A stretch of DNA of 64,000 nucleotides from assembly GCF_018130505.1 (NCBI RefSeq), contig NZ_JAFCKH010000016.1, positions 94,474 to 158,473 on the forward strand, read 5' to 3'. The notes beneath the pieces are model-generated. The model was not told the origin of the DNA. It searched no databases and saw nothing but the letters and a program-made list of their open reading frames with translations. The DNA comes from Bradyrhizobium tropiciagri (GTDB lineage: Bacteria; Pseudomonadota; Alphaproteobacteria; Rhizobiales; Xanthobacteraceae). This document shows, in pieces, positions 33,377 to 42,890 of the stretch (its first letter is position 1; every line of letters begins with the position of its first letter). Both the position numbers and the translations under genes were made by a program.

Positions 33377-33793
33377 ATGGTCAGGTTTAGCGCAGCCGTT
33401 GCTGCATTGTTCGTTCTCTACTTCCCGCTCGCGGCGTGGGTTGATCACAGCTACGTCAATCTGGTCCCAAGGGGCAAGATCGTGGTTCGGCTGGTCAAGC
33501 CGTTCGAGACCTATGCCTACGCCAACCTGAGCAGTCCGGAGACGCTGAATCGCCTTTCGCAGTGGGCCGACGACGAGAAGGCGGATCCGCAGCGATCTCC
33601 GATCATCATCTACGAGGATGGCGTGCCGCTCGGGCCCGGCCACAATTCGTTCGCGGACATCGCGAAACTGGGGGCCGGGCGATTTTCCCACTGGCGAATG
33701 GGAGTGGTGTTTTCGGCCAGCGACAACAGCAACCCCAATACCAACGGCCGGAACTATTGGGCCGTGCTGCCCGACGAACACAGCCGTCACTAA
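33377..33793 (+). CDS. Small membrane-anchored hypothetical protein
   Basis: A 138-residue protein. One N-terminal hydrophobic segment (VRFSAAVAALFVLYFPLAAWV) is followed by a periplasmic domain of about 110 residues. Notable parts are SPIIIYEDGVPLGPGHNSF and GRFSHWRMGVVFSASDNSNP. I do not recognise the family. The domain looks like a compact beta-rich, ligand- or sugar-binding module. It lies between the GmhB-like gene and the PaaK-like gene, at the edge of the polysaccharide island. Start at ATG 33377 leaves a plausible signal anchor. Confidence 0.6.
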   Translation: MVRFSAAVAALFVLYFPLAAWVDHSYVNLVPRGKIVVRLVKPFETYAYANLSSPETLNRLSQWADDEKADPQRSPIIIYEDGVPLGPGHNSFADIAKLGAGRFSHWRMGVVFSASDNSNPNTNGRNYWAVLPDEHSRH

Positions 33794-33813
33794 TGAGATC
33801 GCAAGCGCCGGCT

Positions 33814-35037
33814 CTACCGCTCGTCGGCGATCACCTTGCCGTCGTTCGGCAGCGCGCCGGCGCCGACCATCTCGACAGTGCCGCCGAGCTTGGTGACCGC
33901 ACGCAGCGTCGCCGCAACCTCGTCCTGCAACGCCTTCGCCGCTGAGGCGCATTCGGCCTTCAGCGTCATCACGTCGGTCTCGCCGGCGCGGCTGACGACG
34001 AGGCGCAGCCGTCCGAGCTCGGGATGCCGCTTGCCGATCTCGGCGACCTGTTCGGGCCGGACGAACATGCCCTTGACCTTGGTGGTCTGGTCGGCGCGGC
34101 CCATCCAGCCCTTGATGCGCAGGTTGGTGCGCCCGCACGGGCTCTTCCCCGGCAGCGCCGCGGTCAGGTCGCCGAGCGCGAGGCGGATCCAGGGATGGTG
34201 CGGATCGAGCGAGGTGACGACGATCTCGCCGACGTCACCGGGCGCCACCGGATCGCCGGTGCCGGGCTTGACGATCTCCAGGATCAGGTCCTCGTTGACG
34301 GTCATGCCCTCGCGCGCCGGCGTCTCGAACGCGATCATGCCGAGGTCGGCGGTGCCGAAGGCCTGGTAGGCCTCGATGCCGCGTGACTTCATTTCCTCCT
34401 GCAGCGATTTCGGGAACGCAGCGCCGGAGACCAGCGCGCGCTTGATCGAGGAGACGTCGCGGCCGGCGCTTGCGGCGGCATCGAGCAGGATCTTCAGGAA
34501 GTCCGGCGTGCCGCTATAGCCGACCGGGCGGTAGGCCTCGATCAGCTCGAACTGCTGCTCGGTATTCCCAGGACCGGCCGGGATCACCGCGCAGCCGAGC
34601 GCCCGCGCCGAGGCGTCGAAGATGAAGCCGCCCGGGGTGAGGTGATAGCTGAAGGTGTTCAGCACCACGTCGCCCTCGCGGAAGCCGGCCGCGAACAGCG
34701 CCCGCGCGCCGCGCCAGGGATCGGCCTGACGGCCCTCCGGTTCGAAGATCGGGCCGGGCGAGGTGAACAGGCGGGCGAACGAGCCCGCATTGCCGGCCAC
34801 GAAGCCGCCGAACGGCGGAGCGGCCTTGTGCAGGGCAGGCAGCTCCGATTTGCGCAGCACCGGCAGCCGCGCCAGCGCGTCCCGGCCGGTGACGGAGGCC
34901 GGATCGACGCCCCTCAAGAGATTGGCGTAGGCGGGGGCGGCCATCGCCTGGTGCAGCACCTCGGGGAGGCGGGCGAACAAGGCCGCCTCGCGCTCGGCCG
35001 GATCGCGGGTTTCGAGGGTGTCGTAATGGTCGGTCAT
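33814..35037 (-). CDS. PaaK-like phenylacetate/aryl-CoA ligase
   Basis: A 407-residue member of the adenylate-forming ligase superfamily. LFTSPGPIFEPEG replaces the usual Ser/Gly-rich ATP loop, as in PaaK-like relatives. YQAFGTADLG, EIVVTSLDPHHPWIRLALGDL and KVKGMFVRPEQVAEI (flexible C-domain) are present. PaaK links ATP cleavage to CoA thioester formation on an aromatic acid. It is on the same strand as livF and may belong to the Liv operon, giving transport and activation of the substrate. Confidence 0.8.
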   Translation of the reverse strand: MTDHYDTLETRDPAEREAALFARLPEVLHQAMAAPAYANLLRGVDPASVTGRDALARLPVLRKSELPALHKAAPPFGGFVAGNAGSFARLFTSPGPIFEPEGRQADPWRGARALFAAGFREGDVVLNTFSYHLTPGGFIFDASARALGCAVIPAGPGNTEQQFELIEAYRPVGYSGTPDFLKILLDAAASAGRDVSSIKRALVSGAAFPKSLQEEMKSRGIEAYQAFGTADLGMIAFETPAREGMTVNEDLILEIVKPGTGDPVAPGDVGEIVVTSLDPHHPWIRLALGDLTAALPGKSPCGRTNLRIKGWMGRADQTTKVKGMFVRPEQVAEIGKRHPELGRLRLVVSRAGETDVMTLKAECASAAKALQDEVAATLRAVTKLGGTVEMVGAGALPNDGKVIADER

Positions 35038-35129
35038 GGCTGGTCCTTGGCAAGATTCGCGCGGGTTGCGCGCCGCCTCGTGCGTGCTATCAGACGGCGT
35101 TTACGGACGTTGGGACTGTTCCAGGGACT

Positions 35130-36272
35130 ATGATGGCTGAAGCACAGGACGGAGCGGCCGACGTCGTCGCGAGATTGAAGAGCCGGATCATCGACCATGC
35201 GCTGCCGCTGTGGTCGACGGTGGGCTGGGATGCCGGGGCCGGCGGCTTTATCGACCGGCTGCAGCAGGACGGCAGCGCCGATCACGCCGCTCCGCGCCGG
35301 GTGCTGGTGCAGGCGCGCCAGATCTATTGCTACGCCAAGGCGGCGCAGATGGGCTGGTATCCGGAAGGCCGCGCGATCGCGCTGAAGGGGCTGGAGTACC
35401 TGCTCGCCAAGGCCAAGGCGCCGGATGGCCGTCCCGGCTTCGTCTACAGCCTGACGGCGGACGGAGGCGTCGGCGACGCCTCGCGCGACACCTATAGCCA
35501 CGCCTTCGTGCTGCTCGCGCTCGCGACCGCCTATGGCCTCGACCAGGACGCCCAGATACGCGCCGAGATCGACACCCTGCTGGCGTTCCTCGACGCCCAG
35601 CTGCGCTCGCCGCATGGCGGCTTTCAGGAAGGGCTGCCGCCGTCGATGCCGCGCCGGCAGAACCCGCAGATGCACCTGTTCGAGGCGATCATCGCCTGCT
35701 TCGATGCGACCCACGATCTGTCGTTCCAGAACCGCGCCGGCGAGTTCTTCGCGCTGTTTCTCGCCAGTCTCTACGACAAGCAGGCACGCGTGCTCGGCGA
35801 ATATTTCGAGGAGGACTGGTCGAAGATTCCGCCCGTCAGCGTCGAGCCCGGCCACCTCGCGGAGTGGGTGTGGCTGCTCAAGGGCTTCGAGCGGATCACC
35901 GGCTGCCCGACCGGGCGCCCGCGCGGCGAGCTCTTGGCATCGGCGCTGCGCTACCGTGATGCGGCGACCGGCTGCCTGGTCGACGAGGGCGATGCTGAAG
36001 GCAACATCCGCCGTCACACGCGGCGGCTGTGGCCGCAGAGCGAGCTGGCGAAGGCCTGGATCGCGCAGGCCGAGGCCGGCGAGAGCGGAGCGGCGGACGA
36101 AGCGCGCGCGGCGCTGCTGCTGCTCGAGCGGCACTATCTCAGCCATCCGGTCGTGGGCGGCTGGTACGACCAGTTCGACCGTGACGGCAACTCGCTGGTC
36201 GCCACCATTCCTGCCTCGTCGTTCTACCACGTGCTCTGCGCCGTGACGGAAGCGGAGCAGGTGCTCGGCTAG
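35130..36272 (+). CDS. AGE-family sugar epimerase/isomerase (N-acylglucosamine 2-epimerase-like)
   Basis: A 380-residue (alpha/alpha)6-barrel protein. RQIYCYAKAAQMGW, DTYSHAFVLLALATAYGL and NPQMHLFEAIIACFDAT are family blocks, with His residues in SHAF and MHLFEA as likely catalysts. The family includes N-acylglucosamine 2-epimerase, mannose isomerase and cellobiose epimerase. It is divergent from the PaaK-like gene and converges with livF. A role in mannose metabolism is possible but unproven. Confidence 0.8.
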   Translation: MMAEAQDGAADVVARLKSRIIDHALPLWSTVGWDAGAGGFIDRLQQDGSADHAAPRRVLVQARQIYCYAKAAQMGWYPEGRAIALKGLEYLLAKAKAPDGRPGFVYSLTADGGVGDASRDTYSHAFVLLALATAYGLDQDAQIRAEIDTLLAFLDAQLRSPHGGFQEGLPPSMPRRQNPQMHLFEAIIACFDATHDLSFQNRAGEFFALFLASLYDKQARVLGEYFEEDWSKIPPVSVEPGHLAEWVWLLKGFERITGCPTGRPRGELLASALRYRDAATGCLVDEGDAEGNIRRHTRRLWPQSELAKAWIAQAEAGESGAADEARAALLLLERHYLSHPVVGGWYDQFDRDGNSLVATIPASSFYHVLCAVTEAEQVLG

Positions 36273-36335
36273 AGCTGCTTTGGTCTGACGCATCGTCACG
36301 CTGATCGATCCTGCCTCATTCAAACGCCGGCCGGC

Positions 36336-37172
36336 TCACAACCAGCGCTTGCGCCGCTTGAAGCTCTTCAGGTTCTTGAAGCTCTTGCGCTGGTCGCCGG
36401 CGCCGCCGAGGTAGAATTCCTTGACGTCCTCGTTGTCGCGCAGCTCGTCGGCGGAGCCGTCGAGCACCACCTTGCCCTGCTCCATGATGTAGCCGTGGCT
36501 CGCGACCGACAGCGCGGCGCGCGCATTCTGCTCGACCAGCAGGATGGTGACGCCGAGATCGCGGTTGATCTCCTTGATGATCGCGAACACTTCCTTGACC
36601 AGCAGCGGCGACAGGCCCATCGACGGCTCGTCCATCAGGATCATCTTCGGGCGCGCCATCAGCGCCCGGCCGATCGCCAGCATCTGCTGCTCGCCGCCGG
36701 AGAGATAGCCGGCAAGACCGGTGCGCTCCTTCAGGCGCGGGAAATATTTGAACACCATGTCGATATCGCTGCCGACCTCGTTGTCGCGGCGGGTGAAGGC
36801 GCCGAGCCGCAGATTCTCCAGCGACGTCATGTCGGCGACGATGCGGCGGCCCTCCATCACCTGGAAGATGCCGCGACGCACGATCTTGTCCGGATCGATG
36901 CCGTTGATGCGCTGGCCCTCGAACAGGATCTCGCCGCGCGTGACCTCGCCGTCCTCGGTCTTGAGCAGGCCGGAGATCGCCTTCAGCGTGGTCGACTTGC
37001 CGGCGCCGTTGGCGCCGAGCAGCGCCACGATCGCGCCCTTCGGCACCTCGAGGCTGAGGCCGCGCAGCACCAGGATGACGTCGTCATAGACGACCTCGAT
37101 GTTGTTGACGCTGAGCAGCGGCGTCGTGACCAGCTCTGGGCGAGCGTGCGGTTCAGATGCGGAGACTTGCAC
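36336..37172 (-). CDS. livF: Branched-chain amino-acid type ABC transporter ATP-binding protein LivF
   Basis: A 278-residue ATPase. Walker A is GANGAGKST, signature YLSGGEQQM, Walker B MILMDEPSMGL, all in the expected spacing. A GTG start with GGAAGGA upstream leaves an N-terminal tail of about 20 residues. The C-terminus carries a basic extension (KSFKNLKSFKRRKRWL) beyond the normal LivF end. It is separated from livK, the previous gene of the operon, by an opposite-strand repeat-protein gene of about 1.9 kb. Confidence 0.9.
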   Translation of the reverse strand: MQVSASEPHARPELVTTPLLSVNNIEVVYDDVILVLRGLSLEVPKGAIVALLGANGAGKSTTLKAISGLLKTEDGEVTRGEILFEGQRINGIDPDKIVRRGIFQVMEGRRIVADMTSLENLRLGAFTRRDNEVGSDIDMVFKYFPRLKERTGLAGYLSGGEQQMLAIGRALMARPKMILMDEPSMGLSPLLVKEVFAIIKEINRDLGVTILLVEQNARAALSVASHGYIMEQGKVVLDGSADELRDNEDVKEFYLGGAGDQRKSFKNLKSFKRRKRWL

Positions 37173-37386
37173 GGGTGAAGTCCTTCCGTTGCCGGGATGA
37201 TGCGTTGGAAATGTTTTGAAACGGCGCGAACGCGGCGTCGCGGGCCTGCGTCATCGGCAGACGTCGTTCGACGTTAGCAAAATTTAACGCGCCGGAGCGC
37301 TGCCGGCGGCGTCGCCGCTCGAACGTTCGCGCGTCGCACGACGACACAATTGCGGTGCGATGCGGCGGTGAGCCAGGAGCCTTGAT

Positions 37387-39270
37387 ATGACGGCCTACAG
37401 CTTCAGATCGATCGACGTTCCGGCCGCGGCCGGCACCTACACCTATATCGGCGTCACCGGCGTCGATGCGGCCGGCGATGCGGTCGGGTATTACGGCTAC
37501 ACCGATGGCGACGGCGATTCCTACTTCCACGGCTTCGTGGCTGCACGCGGTGAGTCGGTTGGAACGACGTTCGATCCGCCGGGATCGAGCGACACCAACG
37601 GCGTCTTCGTCACGGCCGGCGGGGTGATCTACGGCGACTACGTCGACTACGCCAATCGGCAGAACGGCTTCATCGATCACAATGGCAGCGTGACGCAGTA
37701 CAATTTCGCGCCCAACGAATACACCATTCTTTCCGGGCTCGACGACGCCGGCAACATGTTCGGCGACTTCTATCTCGGCTTCGGCACGGTCGAGAGCTTC
37801 GTCGACATCAACGGTGTGTTCTCCATCGTCAATGTCAGTGGATCGAGCGGAACGTCGGTGTCCGGGATCAACGCGTCCGGTGAGATCGTCGGCACCTATT
37901 CCGACGCGACCTATCACAATCACGGCTTCATCATTCAGAACGGCGTCACCACGGTCATCGACGGACCGGGCGCATATACGACCAGTCTCGTCGGCGTCAG
38001 CAACGCCGGTCTGGTGGCCGGCAACTACGCCGATCCGTCCGGGCACGACCACGGACTGATCGACAGCAACGGCGTCATCGACTCCTTCGACATCGCCGGC
38101 TCTGCGGAAACCCAGATCACCGCCATCAACGCGGCGGGCGAACTGGTCGGAAACTACGCCGACGGCTCGGGTCACCTTCACGGCTTTACGGACATCGGCG
38201 GCATCATCGCCACTGTCGACATGCCGGGTGCGACCGACACCAACATTCTCGGCGTCGACGCGGCCGGCGACATTTTCGGGTATTACAACGACGCGCAGGG
38301 CCAGCACGGCTTCGTCGGATCGCTCGCCGCGCCGCCGCCCCCACCACCTCCGCCTCCACCGATGCCGCCCGCGGATTTGCTGGTGCCCTCCGACTTCAAC
38401 GCCGACGGTCACGACGACATCCTGTGGCGCGACGACAATGGCACCATGTCGGTCTGGAGCAGCGGCGATATCAGTAATGCGCACTGGATATCCGGTCCGG
38501 GCATCGTGCCGAGCTCTCAGCACGTTGCCGGCATCGGCGATTTCGACGGCAATGGCGCCAGCGACATCCTGTGGCGCGATGACGACGGCGCAGTCTTCGT
38601 CTGGGACGGCGGCCAGCCCGCTGCCGCGCAAACGCTCGCCGCCGCCGGCGTTGTTCCCGCCGGCTGGCACATCGTCGGCACCGGCGACTTCGACGGCAAC
38701 GGCCACGATGACATTCTCTGGCAGAACGACAACGGCACGGTGTCGATCTGGAACAACGGCAGCATCAACGGTGCGCACTATATCGCCAGCGCGGGGCAGG
38801 TGCCGTCGAGCTGGCACATCGTCGGCACCGGCGACTTCGACGGCAACGGCCACGACGACATCCTCTGGCAGAACGACAACGGCGCGGTCTCGATCTGGGA
38901 TAACGGCAGCATCAACGGCGCGCACTATATCGCCAGCGCGGGCCAGGTGCCGTCGAACTGGCACATCGTCGGCACCGGCGATTTCGACGGCAACGGCCAC
39001 GACGATATCCTCTGGCAAAACGACAACGGCACGGTCTCGATCTGGGACAACGGCAGCATCGCCGGCGCGCACTGGATCTCCGGTCCAGGCGCGATGCCGG
39101 GCTCCGAGCATATCGTCGGCATTGGTGACTATGACGGCAACGGCCACGACGACATCCTCTGGCAGGACAGCAACACCGACACGCTCACGATCTGGAACAA
39201 CGCGCAGCCTGCCACCGCACATACTGCGGCCAACGCGGGCGTCGTTCCCGGCGACTGGCATATCGTGTGA
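37387..39270 (+). CDS. HAF-repeat plus FG-GAP/VCBS repeat protein
   Basis: A 627-residue repetitive protein. Residues 1-315 are about seven HAF-like repeats (each with GVDAAGD... and HGF). A Pro-rich linker (PPPPPPPPPPMPP) at about 317-330 leads to six FG-GAP-like repeats of 49 residues with DFDGNGHDDILW calcium-binding loops. It has no obvious signal peptide. Related repeats occur in exported surface or matrix proteins, sometimes with type I secretion. It splits the Liv operon on the opposite strand, between livK and livF. Function is unknown. Confidence 0.75.
   Translation: MTAYSFRSIDVPAAAGTYTYIGVTGVDAAGDAVGYYGYTDGDGDSYFHGFVAARGESVGTTFDPPGSSDTNGVFVTAGGVIYGDYVDYANRQNGFIDHNGSVTQYNFAPNEYTILSGLDDAGNMFGDFYLGFGTVESFVDINGVFSIVNVSGSSGTSVSGINASGEIVGTYSDATYHNHGFIIQNGVTTVIDGPGAYTTSLVGVSNAGLVAGNYADPSGHDHGLIDSNGVIDSFDIAGSAETQITAINAAGELVGNYADGSGHLHGFTDIGGIIATVDMPGATDTNILGVDAAGDIFGYYNDAQGQHGFVGSLAAPPPPPPPPPPMPPADLLVPSDFNADGHDDILWRDDNGTMSVWSSGDISNAHWISGPGIVPSSQHVAGIGDFDGNGASDILWRDDDGAVFVWDGGQPAAAQTLAAAGVVPAGWHIVGTGDFDGNGHDDILWQNDNGTVSIWNNGSINGAHYIASAGQVPSSWHIVGTGDFDGNGHDDILWQNDNGAVSIWDNGSINGAHYIASAGQVPSNWHIVGTGDFDGNGHDDILWQNDNGTVSIWDNGSIAGAHWISGPGAMPGSEHIVGIGDYDGNGHDDILWQDSNTDTLTIWNNAQPATAHTAANAGVVPGDWHIV
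38392..39270 (+). repeat. Six tandem 147-bp coding repeats (FG-GAP units)
   Basis: Units begin at 38392, 38539, 38686, 38833, 38980 and 39127, exactly 147 bases apart. Units three to five are nearly identical at DNA level, indicating recent duplication. Each encodes a DxDxDG-type calcium loop. Confidence 0.92.
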
Positions 39271-39318
39271 GCCGCGGCGCGACTGCGCACACATACCGCC
39301 GGCGCTTGTCCATCATCC

Positions 39319-39342
39319 GTCGCCGGGCCGAGGCCCGGCGAC
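39319..39342. terminator. Convergent terminator hairpin
   Basis: GTCGCCGGGCC and GGCCCGGCGAC form an 11-bp stem with a 2-base gap. It lies between the converging repeat-protein and livK genes. A pyrimidine-rich run (CTTCTGCTTCTTCTGC) follows on the plus strand. Confidence 0.55.
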
Positions 39343-39371
39343 AGCTTCTGCTTCTTCTGCGACCTCTTACC

Positions 39372-40655
39372 TCACCAGCCGAACCATTCCGGCTTGCGCG
39401 GCAGCTCGACCGTCTTCACCTTGTCGAGCTTGATCGTGCCCTTGCTCATCAGGTCATTGATGTCGCCGTCGGTCGCGCCCGAGACCTTCGAGCGATAGAG
39501 GTCGACCTTCATCGTCGGGCGGTGATCCTTCTCGGTCCAGGTCGAGGGATTGCAGACGCCTTCCATGCCGGCCGGCACCCAGTCCTTCTTCTGGTAGAAG
39601 CCCTTGGCAACGTTCTCGCCGGTGGCGCCGCCGTTCTTGGCGGCCCAGTCGAGTGCTTCCTTCAGGTACAGCGCGCTGCACACCGCTGCGATGTAATGCA
39701 CCGGGCGATACACCTTGCCGGACGGGTCGGACATCTTGGAGATTTCCATCACCGTCTTCATGCCGGGCGCGTTGCCGCCCCAGGCAACCGCGGTGCGCAG
39801 CGGGAAGATCACGCCGTCTGCGGCATCGCCCGCGGTCTTGGCGGCGTTCTCGTCCATGCCCCAGACGTTGCCGAGGAACTGGACGTCGACGCCGGCGGCT
39901 TTGCAGGCCTTCAGCACCGAGATGTTGGAAGCCGCGGTGTTGCCGAGATAGGCGTAGTTGGCGCCGGAGCTCTTCAGGCTCAGGCACTGCGCCGAGTAGT
40001 CGCCGGGCGACAGAGCGAACACCAGCGGCGGCAGCACCTCGAAGCCGAGCTCCTTCGCAAGCGCCTCACCGGCGGCCTTCGGCGCGTTGGGGTAGGGGTG
40101 GTTGGCGCCCATATGGACGAATTTCGGGCTGCCGGACTTGCCCTTGGCCTTCCAGTCCTCCGCCGCCCAGGTCAGCATCGCGCGCATCGAGTCCGAATAG
40201 CTCGGGCCGTAGAAGAAGTTATACGGCGCGGGCTTGGCCTTGCCGCTGGTGCCTTCCGGATCGGTCAGTGCTGCGGCGTAGGAGCCGGAGATGTCGGGGA
40301 TCTTGTCCTGGGCGAGGAAGCCGGTCAGCGCCTCGGTGTCAGCGGTGCCCCAGCCCATGATCGCGGCGACCTTGCCGTCGGGGGCCGACCACTTCTTGTA
40401 CAGCGCGATCGCGCGCGGCACCTGGTAGCCGTAGTCGTTGCTGTCGACATGGAGCTGCTTGCCGCCGACGCCGCCGTTCTTGTTGACCCAGGCGAAGGTG
40501 TCGGCGACGCCCTGGCCGTAGGGCGTACCGACGTCGGACGTGCCGCCCGAGAGGTCCTGCAGATGGCCGATCGCGATCTGGGCCTGTGCGGCGGTGGCGG
40601 CGCTGCCGATCAGCAGCGCCAGCGAGACCGAGCTCAAAAGGGATCTAATCGTCAT
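39372..40655 (-). CDS. livK: Liv-type ABC transporter substrate-binding protein
   Basis: A 427-residue periplasmic protein with a signal peptide (MTIRSLLSSVSLALLIGSAA... cleaved near AQA). The mature part opens IAIGHLQDLSGGTSDVG, typical of LivJ/K folds, but is longer than amino-acid binders (about 370) and matches the branch that binds aromatic or other organic acids. It is on the minus strand after livM. The acyl-CoA ligases of the operon hint at a carboxylate substrate. Confidence 0.88.
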   Translation of the reverse strand: MTIRSLLSSVSLALLIGSAATAAQAQIAIGHLQDLSGGTSDVGTPYGQGVADTFAWVNKNGGVGGKQLHVDSNDYGYQVPRAIALYKKWSAPDGKVAAIMGWGTADTEALTGFLAQDKIPDISGSYAAALTDPEGTSGKAKPAPYNFFYGPSYSDSMRAMLTWAAEDWKAKGKSGSPKFVHMGANHPYPNAPKAAGEALAKELGFEVLPPLVFALSPGDYSAQCLSLKSSGANYAYLGNTAASNISVLKACKAAGVDVQFLGNVWGMDENAAKTAGDAADGVIFPLRTAVAWGGNAPGMKTVMEISKMSDPSGKVYRPVHYIAAVCSALYLKEALDWAAKNGGATGENVAKGFYQKKDWVPAGMEGVCNPSTWTEKDHRPTMKVDLYRSKVSGATDGDINDLMSKGTIKLDKVKTVELPRKPEWFGW

Positions 40656-40712
40656 TGTTGTTTCCTCCTGTTATTCGTTGAACGATCTTGTGCGTAATAT
40701 CCCGCGCCTGCC

Positions 40713-41786
40713 TCAATGCGAGAACGGGTAGAGTTTCCAATAGGCCTTGATCTGCCGCCAGCGATGCGCGAGGCCGTCAGGCTCGAACATCAGGAAGCCG
40801 ATGATGATCAGGCCGATCGCGATCTCGCGCAGGAAGGTGATGTTGTTGTTGAGCTGCAGCGCCTTGTCGATCGCGCCGCCCTTCAGCCACGCGCTCAGCC
40901 ATTCCATCGATTCCGGCAGCAGCACCACGAAGGCGGTACCCATCAGCGTGCCCATCACTGAGCCGGTGCCGCCGATGATCACCATGGCGAGGAACAGCAC
41001 TGAGCGCTCGATGCCGAAGCCTTCCTGCGAGACCACCAGCTGGTAATGCGCGTAGAGCGCGCCGGCGATGCCGGCGAAGAACGCGGCCAGCCCGAACGAC
41101 AGCGTGCGGTACTTGGTGAGGTTGATGCCCATGATCTCGGCGGAGAGGTAATGGTCGCGGATCGCGACCAGCGCGCGGCCGTCGCGCGTGCGCATCAAAT
41201 TGGTGACGAGCAGATAGCTGACCACCATGTAGGCCAGCACGACGTAGAAATACTGCTTATCGCCGCGCAACGTATAGCCGAAGATCGAGAACGGATTGGC
41301 GCTCGCCGGCACCGAGCCGCCGGAGAACCATTCGGCGCGCGAAAAGAAGTCGAGCAGGATGTACTGCGCGGCGAGCGTGGCGATGACGAGGTAGAGTCCC
41401 TTCAGCCGCGCCGCCGGCACGCCGAAGATCAGGCCGACCAGCGCGGTGATCACGCCGGCGAGCGGGATGGCGAAGAACACCGGGATCGGCGCGTTGTTGG
41501 AAATGTAGGCTGAAGTAAAGGCGCCGAACAGGAAGAACGCGGCATGGCCGATCGAGATCTGGCCGGTAAAGCCGACCAGCACGTTCAGGCCGAGCGCGGC
41601 GATCGCGAAGATGCCGATCTGGATCGCGATCGACAGCAGATAATTGCTCAGCAGCATCGGCGCGAAGCAGGCCAGTGCAATGCCGGCGATCGCAAAGTTG
41701 CGGCTGGTCGCCGTCGGGAAGATCGTGGTGTCGGCCGCATAGCTGGTGCGGAAATCGCCCGACGGAATCAGGGTGGTTGTTGCCAT
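40713..41786 (-). CDS. livM: Liv-type ABC transporter permease LivM
   Basis: A 357-residue polytopic protein. IAALGLNVLVGFTGQISIGHAAFFLFGAFTSAY is the permease signature. KYRTLSFGLAAFFAGIAGALYAHY and VIIGGTGSVMGTLMGTAFV follow. It starts 2 bases from the livH stop, so it is co-translated. It carries an N-terminal cytoplasmic extension of about 30 residues. Confidence 0.92.
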   Translation of the reverse strand: MATTTLIPSGDFRTSYAADTTIFPTATSRNFAIAGIALACFAPMLLSNYLLSIAIQIGIFAIAALGLNVLVGFTGQISIGHAAFFLFGAFTSAYISNNAPIPVFFAIPLAGVITALVGLIFGVPAARLKGLYLVIATLAAQYILLDFFSRAEWFSGGSVPASANPFSIFGYTLRGDKQYFYVVLAYMVVSYLLVTNLMRTRDGRALVAIRDHYLSAEIMGINLTKYRTLSFGLAAFFAGIAGALYAHYQLVVSQEGFGIERSVLFLAMVIIGGTGSVMGTLMGTAFVVLLPESMEWLSAWLKGGAIDKALQLNNNITFLREIAIGLIIIGFLMFEPDGLAHRWRQIKAYWKLYPFSH

Positions 41787-41788
41787 GA

Positions 41789-42682
41789 TCAGACCCGCTC
41801 AATGTCCTTGGTGCCGAACAGGCCGTAAGGCTTGATCATCAGGATGATGATCAAGACGTAGAACGGCGCGATCTCGTAAAGATTGCCCCAGTGCAGATAT
41901 TCGCTGTCGACATATTGCGCGACGTTCTCCAGCAGCCCGATGATGATGCCGCCGAGCACCGCGCCGCCGACCGAGTCGAGGCCGCCGAGGATCGCCGCCG
42001 GAAACACCTTGATGCCGTAGGCGGAGAGGCCGGACGACACGCCGTTGACCACCGCGACCACGACGCCGGCGACCGCCGAGACGGTGGCCGAGATCGCCCA
42101 GGCCATCGCGAACACGCTCTTGACGGAGATGCCGAGCGACTGCGCGACCTGCTGGTTGAAGGCGGTGGCGCGCATCGCGAGGCCATATTTGGAGGCGCGG
42201 AAGAACCAGGCCATGCCGACCATCATGGCGAGAGAGACCACGAGGCTCATGACATAGACGGTCTGGATCTGCAGCCCGAACAGGCTGACCGACTGGCTCT
42301 GGAACACGCGCGGGAACGGCTGCGGGTTGACGCCGAAGATCCACTTCAGCGCCGCCTGGAACACGGTGGACAGGCCGATCGTCACCATGATGACCGAAAT
42401 GATCGGCTCGCCGATCATCGGCCGCAGGATGATGACCTGGATCGCGATGCCGAAGATGAACATGAACACCAGCGTGATCGGCATGCCGATCCAGAACGGC
42501 AGCTGCCACTTGGTCAGCAGCGCCCAGCACACCCAGGCGCCGACCAGCAGCAGTTCGCCCTGCGCGAAATTGACCACCTGCGTCGCCTTGTAGATCAGCA
42601 CGAACGACATCGCGACCACGCCATAGAGCGTGCCGACCACGAGGCCGTTGACGATGAGCTGGATCAGGAACTGGGTGTTCAT
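41789..42682 (-). CDS. livH: Liv-type ABC transporter permease LivH
   Basis: A 297-residue protein with eight membrane segments. NGLVVGTLYGVVAMSFVLIYKATQVVNFAQGELLLVGA is the conserved N-terminus. AILGGLDSVGGAVLGGIIIGLLEN is the C-terminal family block. It pairs with LivM to form the pore. It is separated from the upstream acyl-CoA synthetase gene by a 150-base palindromic repeat. Confidence 0.93.
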   Translation of the reverse strand: MNTQFLIQLIVNGLVVGTLYGVVAMSFVLIYKATQVVNFAQGELLLVGAWVCWALLTKWQLPFWIGMPITLVFMFIFGIAIQVIILRPMIGEPIISVIMVTIGLSTVFQAALKWIFGVNPQPFPRVFQSQSVSLFGLQIQTVYVMSLVVSLAMMVGMAWFFRASKYGLAMRATAFNQQVAQSLGISVKSVFAMAWAISATVSAVAGVVVAVVNGVSSGLSAYGIKVFPAAILGGLDSVGGAVLGGIIIGLLENVAQYVDSEYLHWGNLYEIAPFYVLIIILMIKPYGLFGTKDIERV

Positions 42683-42712
42683 GGGGTGAGGTAGCTCCCG
42701 ACGGCAGCAGCA

Positions 42713-42860
42713 CCCTCGCCCCTTGTGGGAGAGGGTGGCTTCGCGAAGCGAAGCCGGGTGAGGGGTTGTCTCCGCATCGGGATCGTGGAGAGAGGACCCC
42801 TCACCCGAGCGAGATTGTGTCGACCGGCGGCGCTGCCCTCTCCCACAAGGGGAGAGGGCG
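42713..42860. repeat. Long imperfect palindromic intergenic element
   Basis: Outer arms CCCTCTCCCACAAGGGG (42836-42852) pair with the run at 42719-42735. Inner arms GGGTGAGGGG and CCCCTCACCC pair near 42757 and 42797. The whole folds into one cruciform. It lies between the acyl-CoA synthetase and livH genes. A related element is at 62066-62190. Confidence 0.8.
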
Positions 42861-42890
42861 CACTAACGCGCATCGCGTCCTGCTGGCACA

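Noticed and set aside
37153-39294. 713-codon minus-strand frame opposite the repeat protein
   Set aside because: The plus strand encodes clear HAF and FG-GAP motifs; the minus frame only mirrors the repeats.
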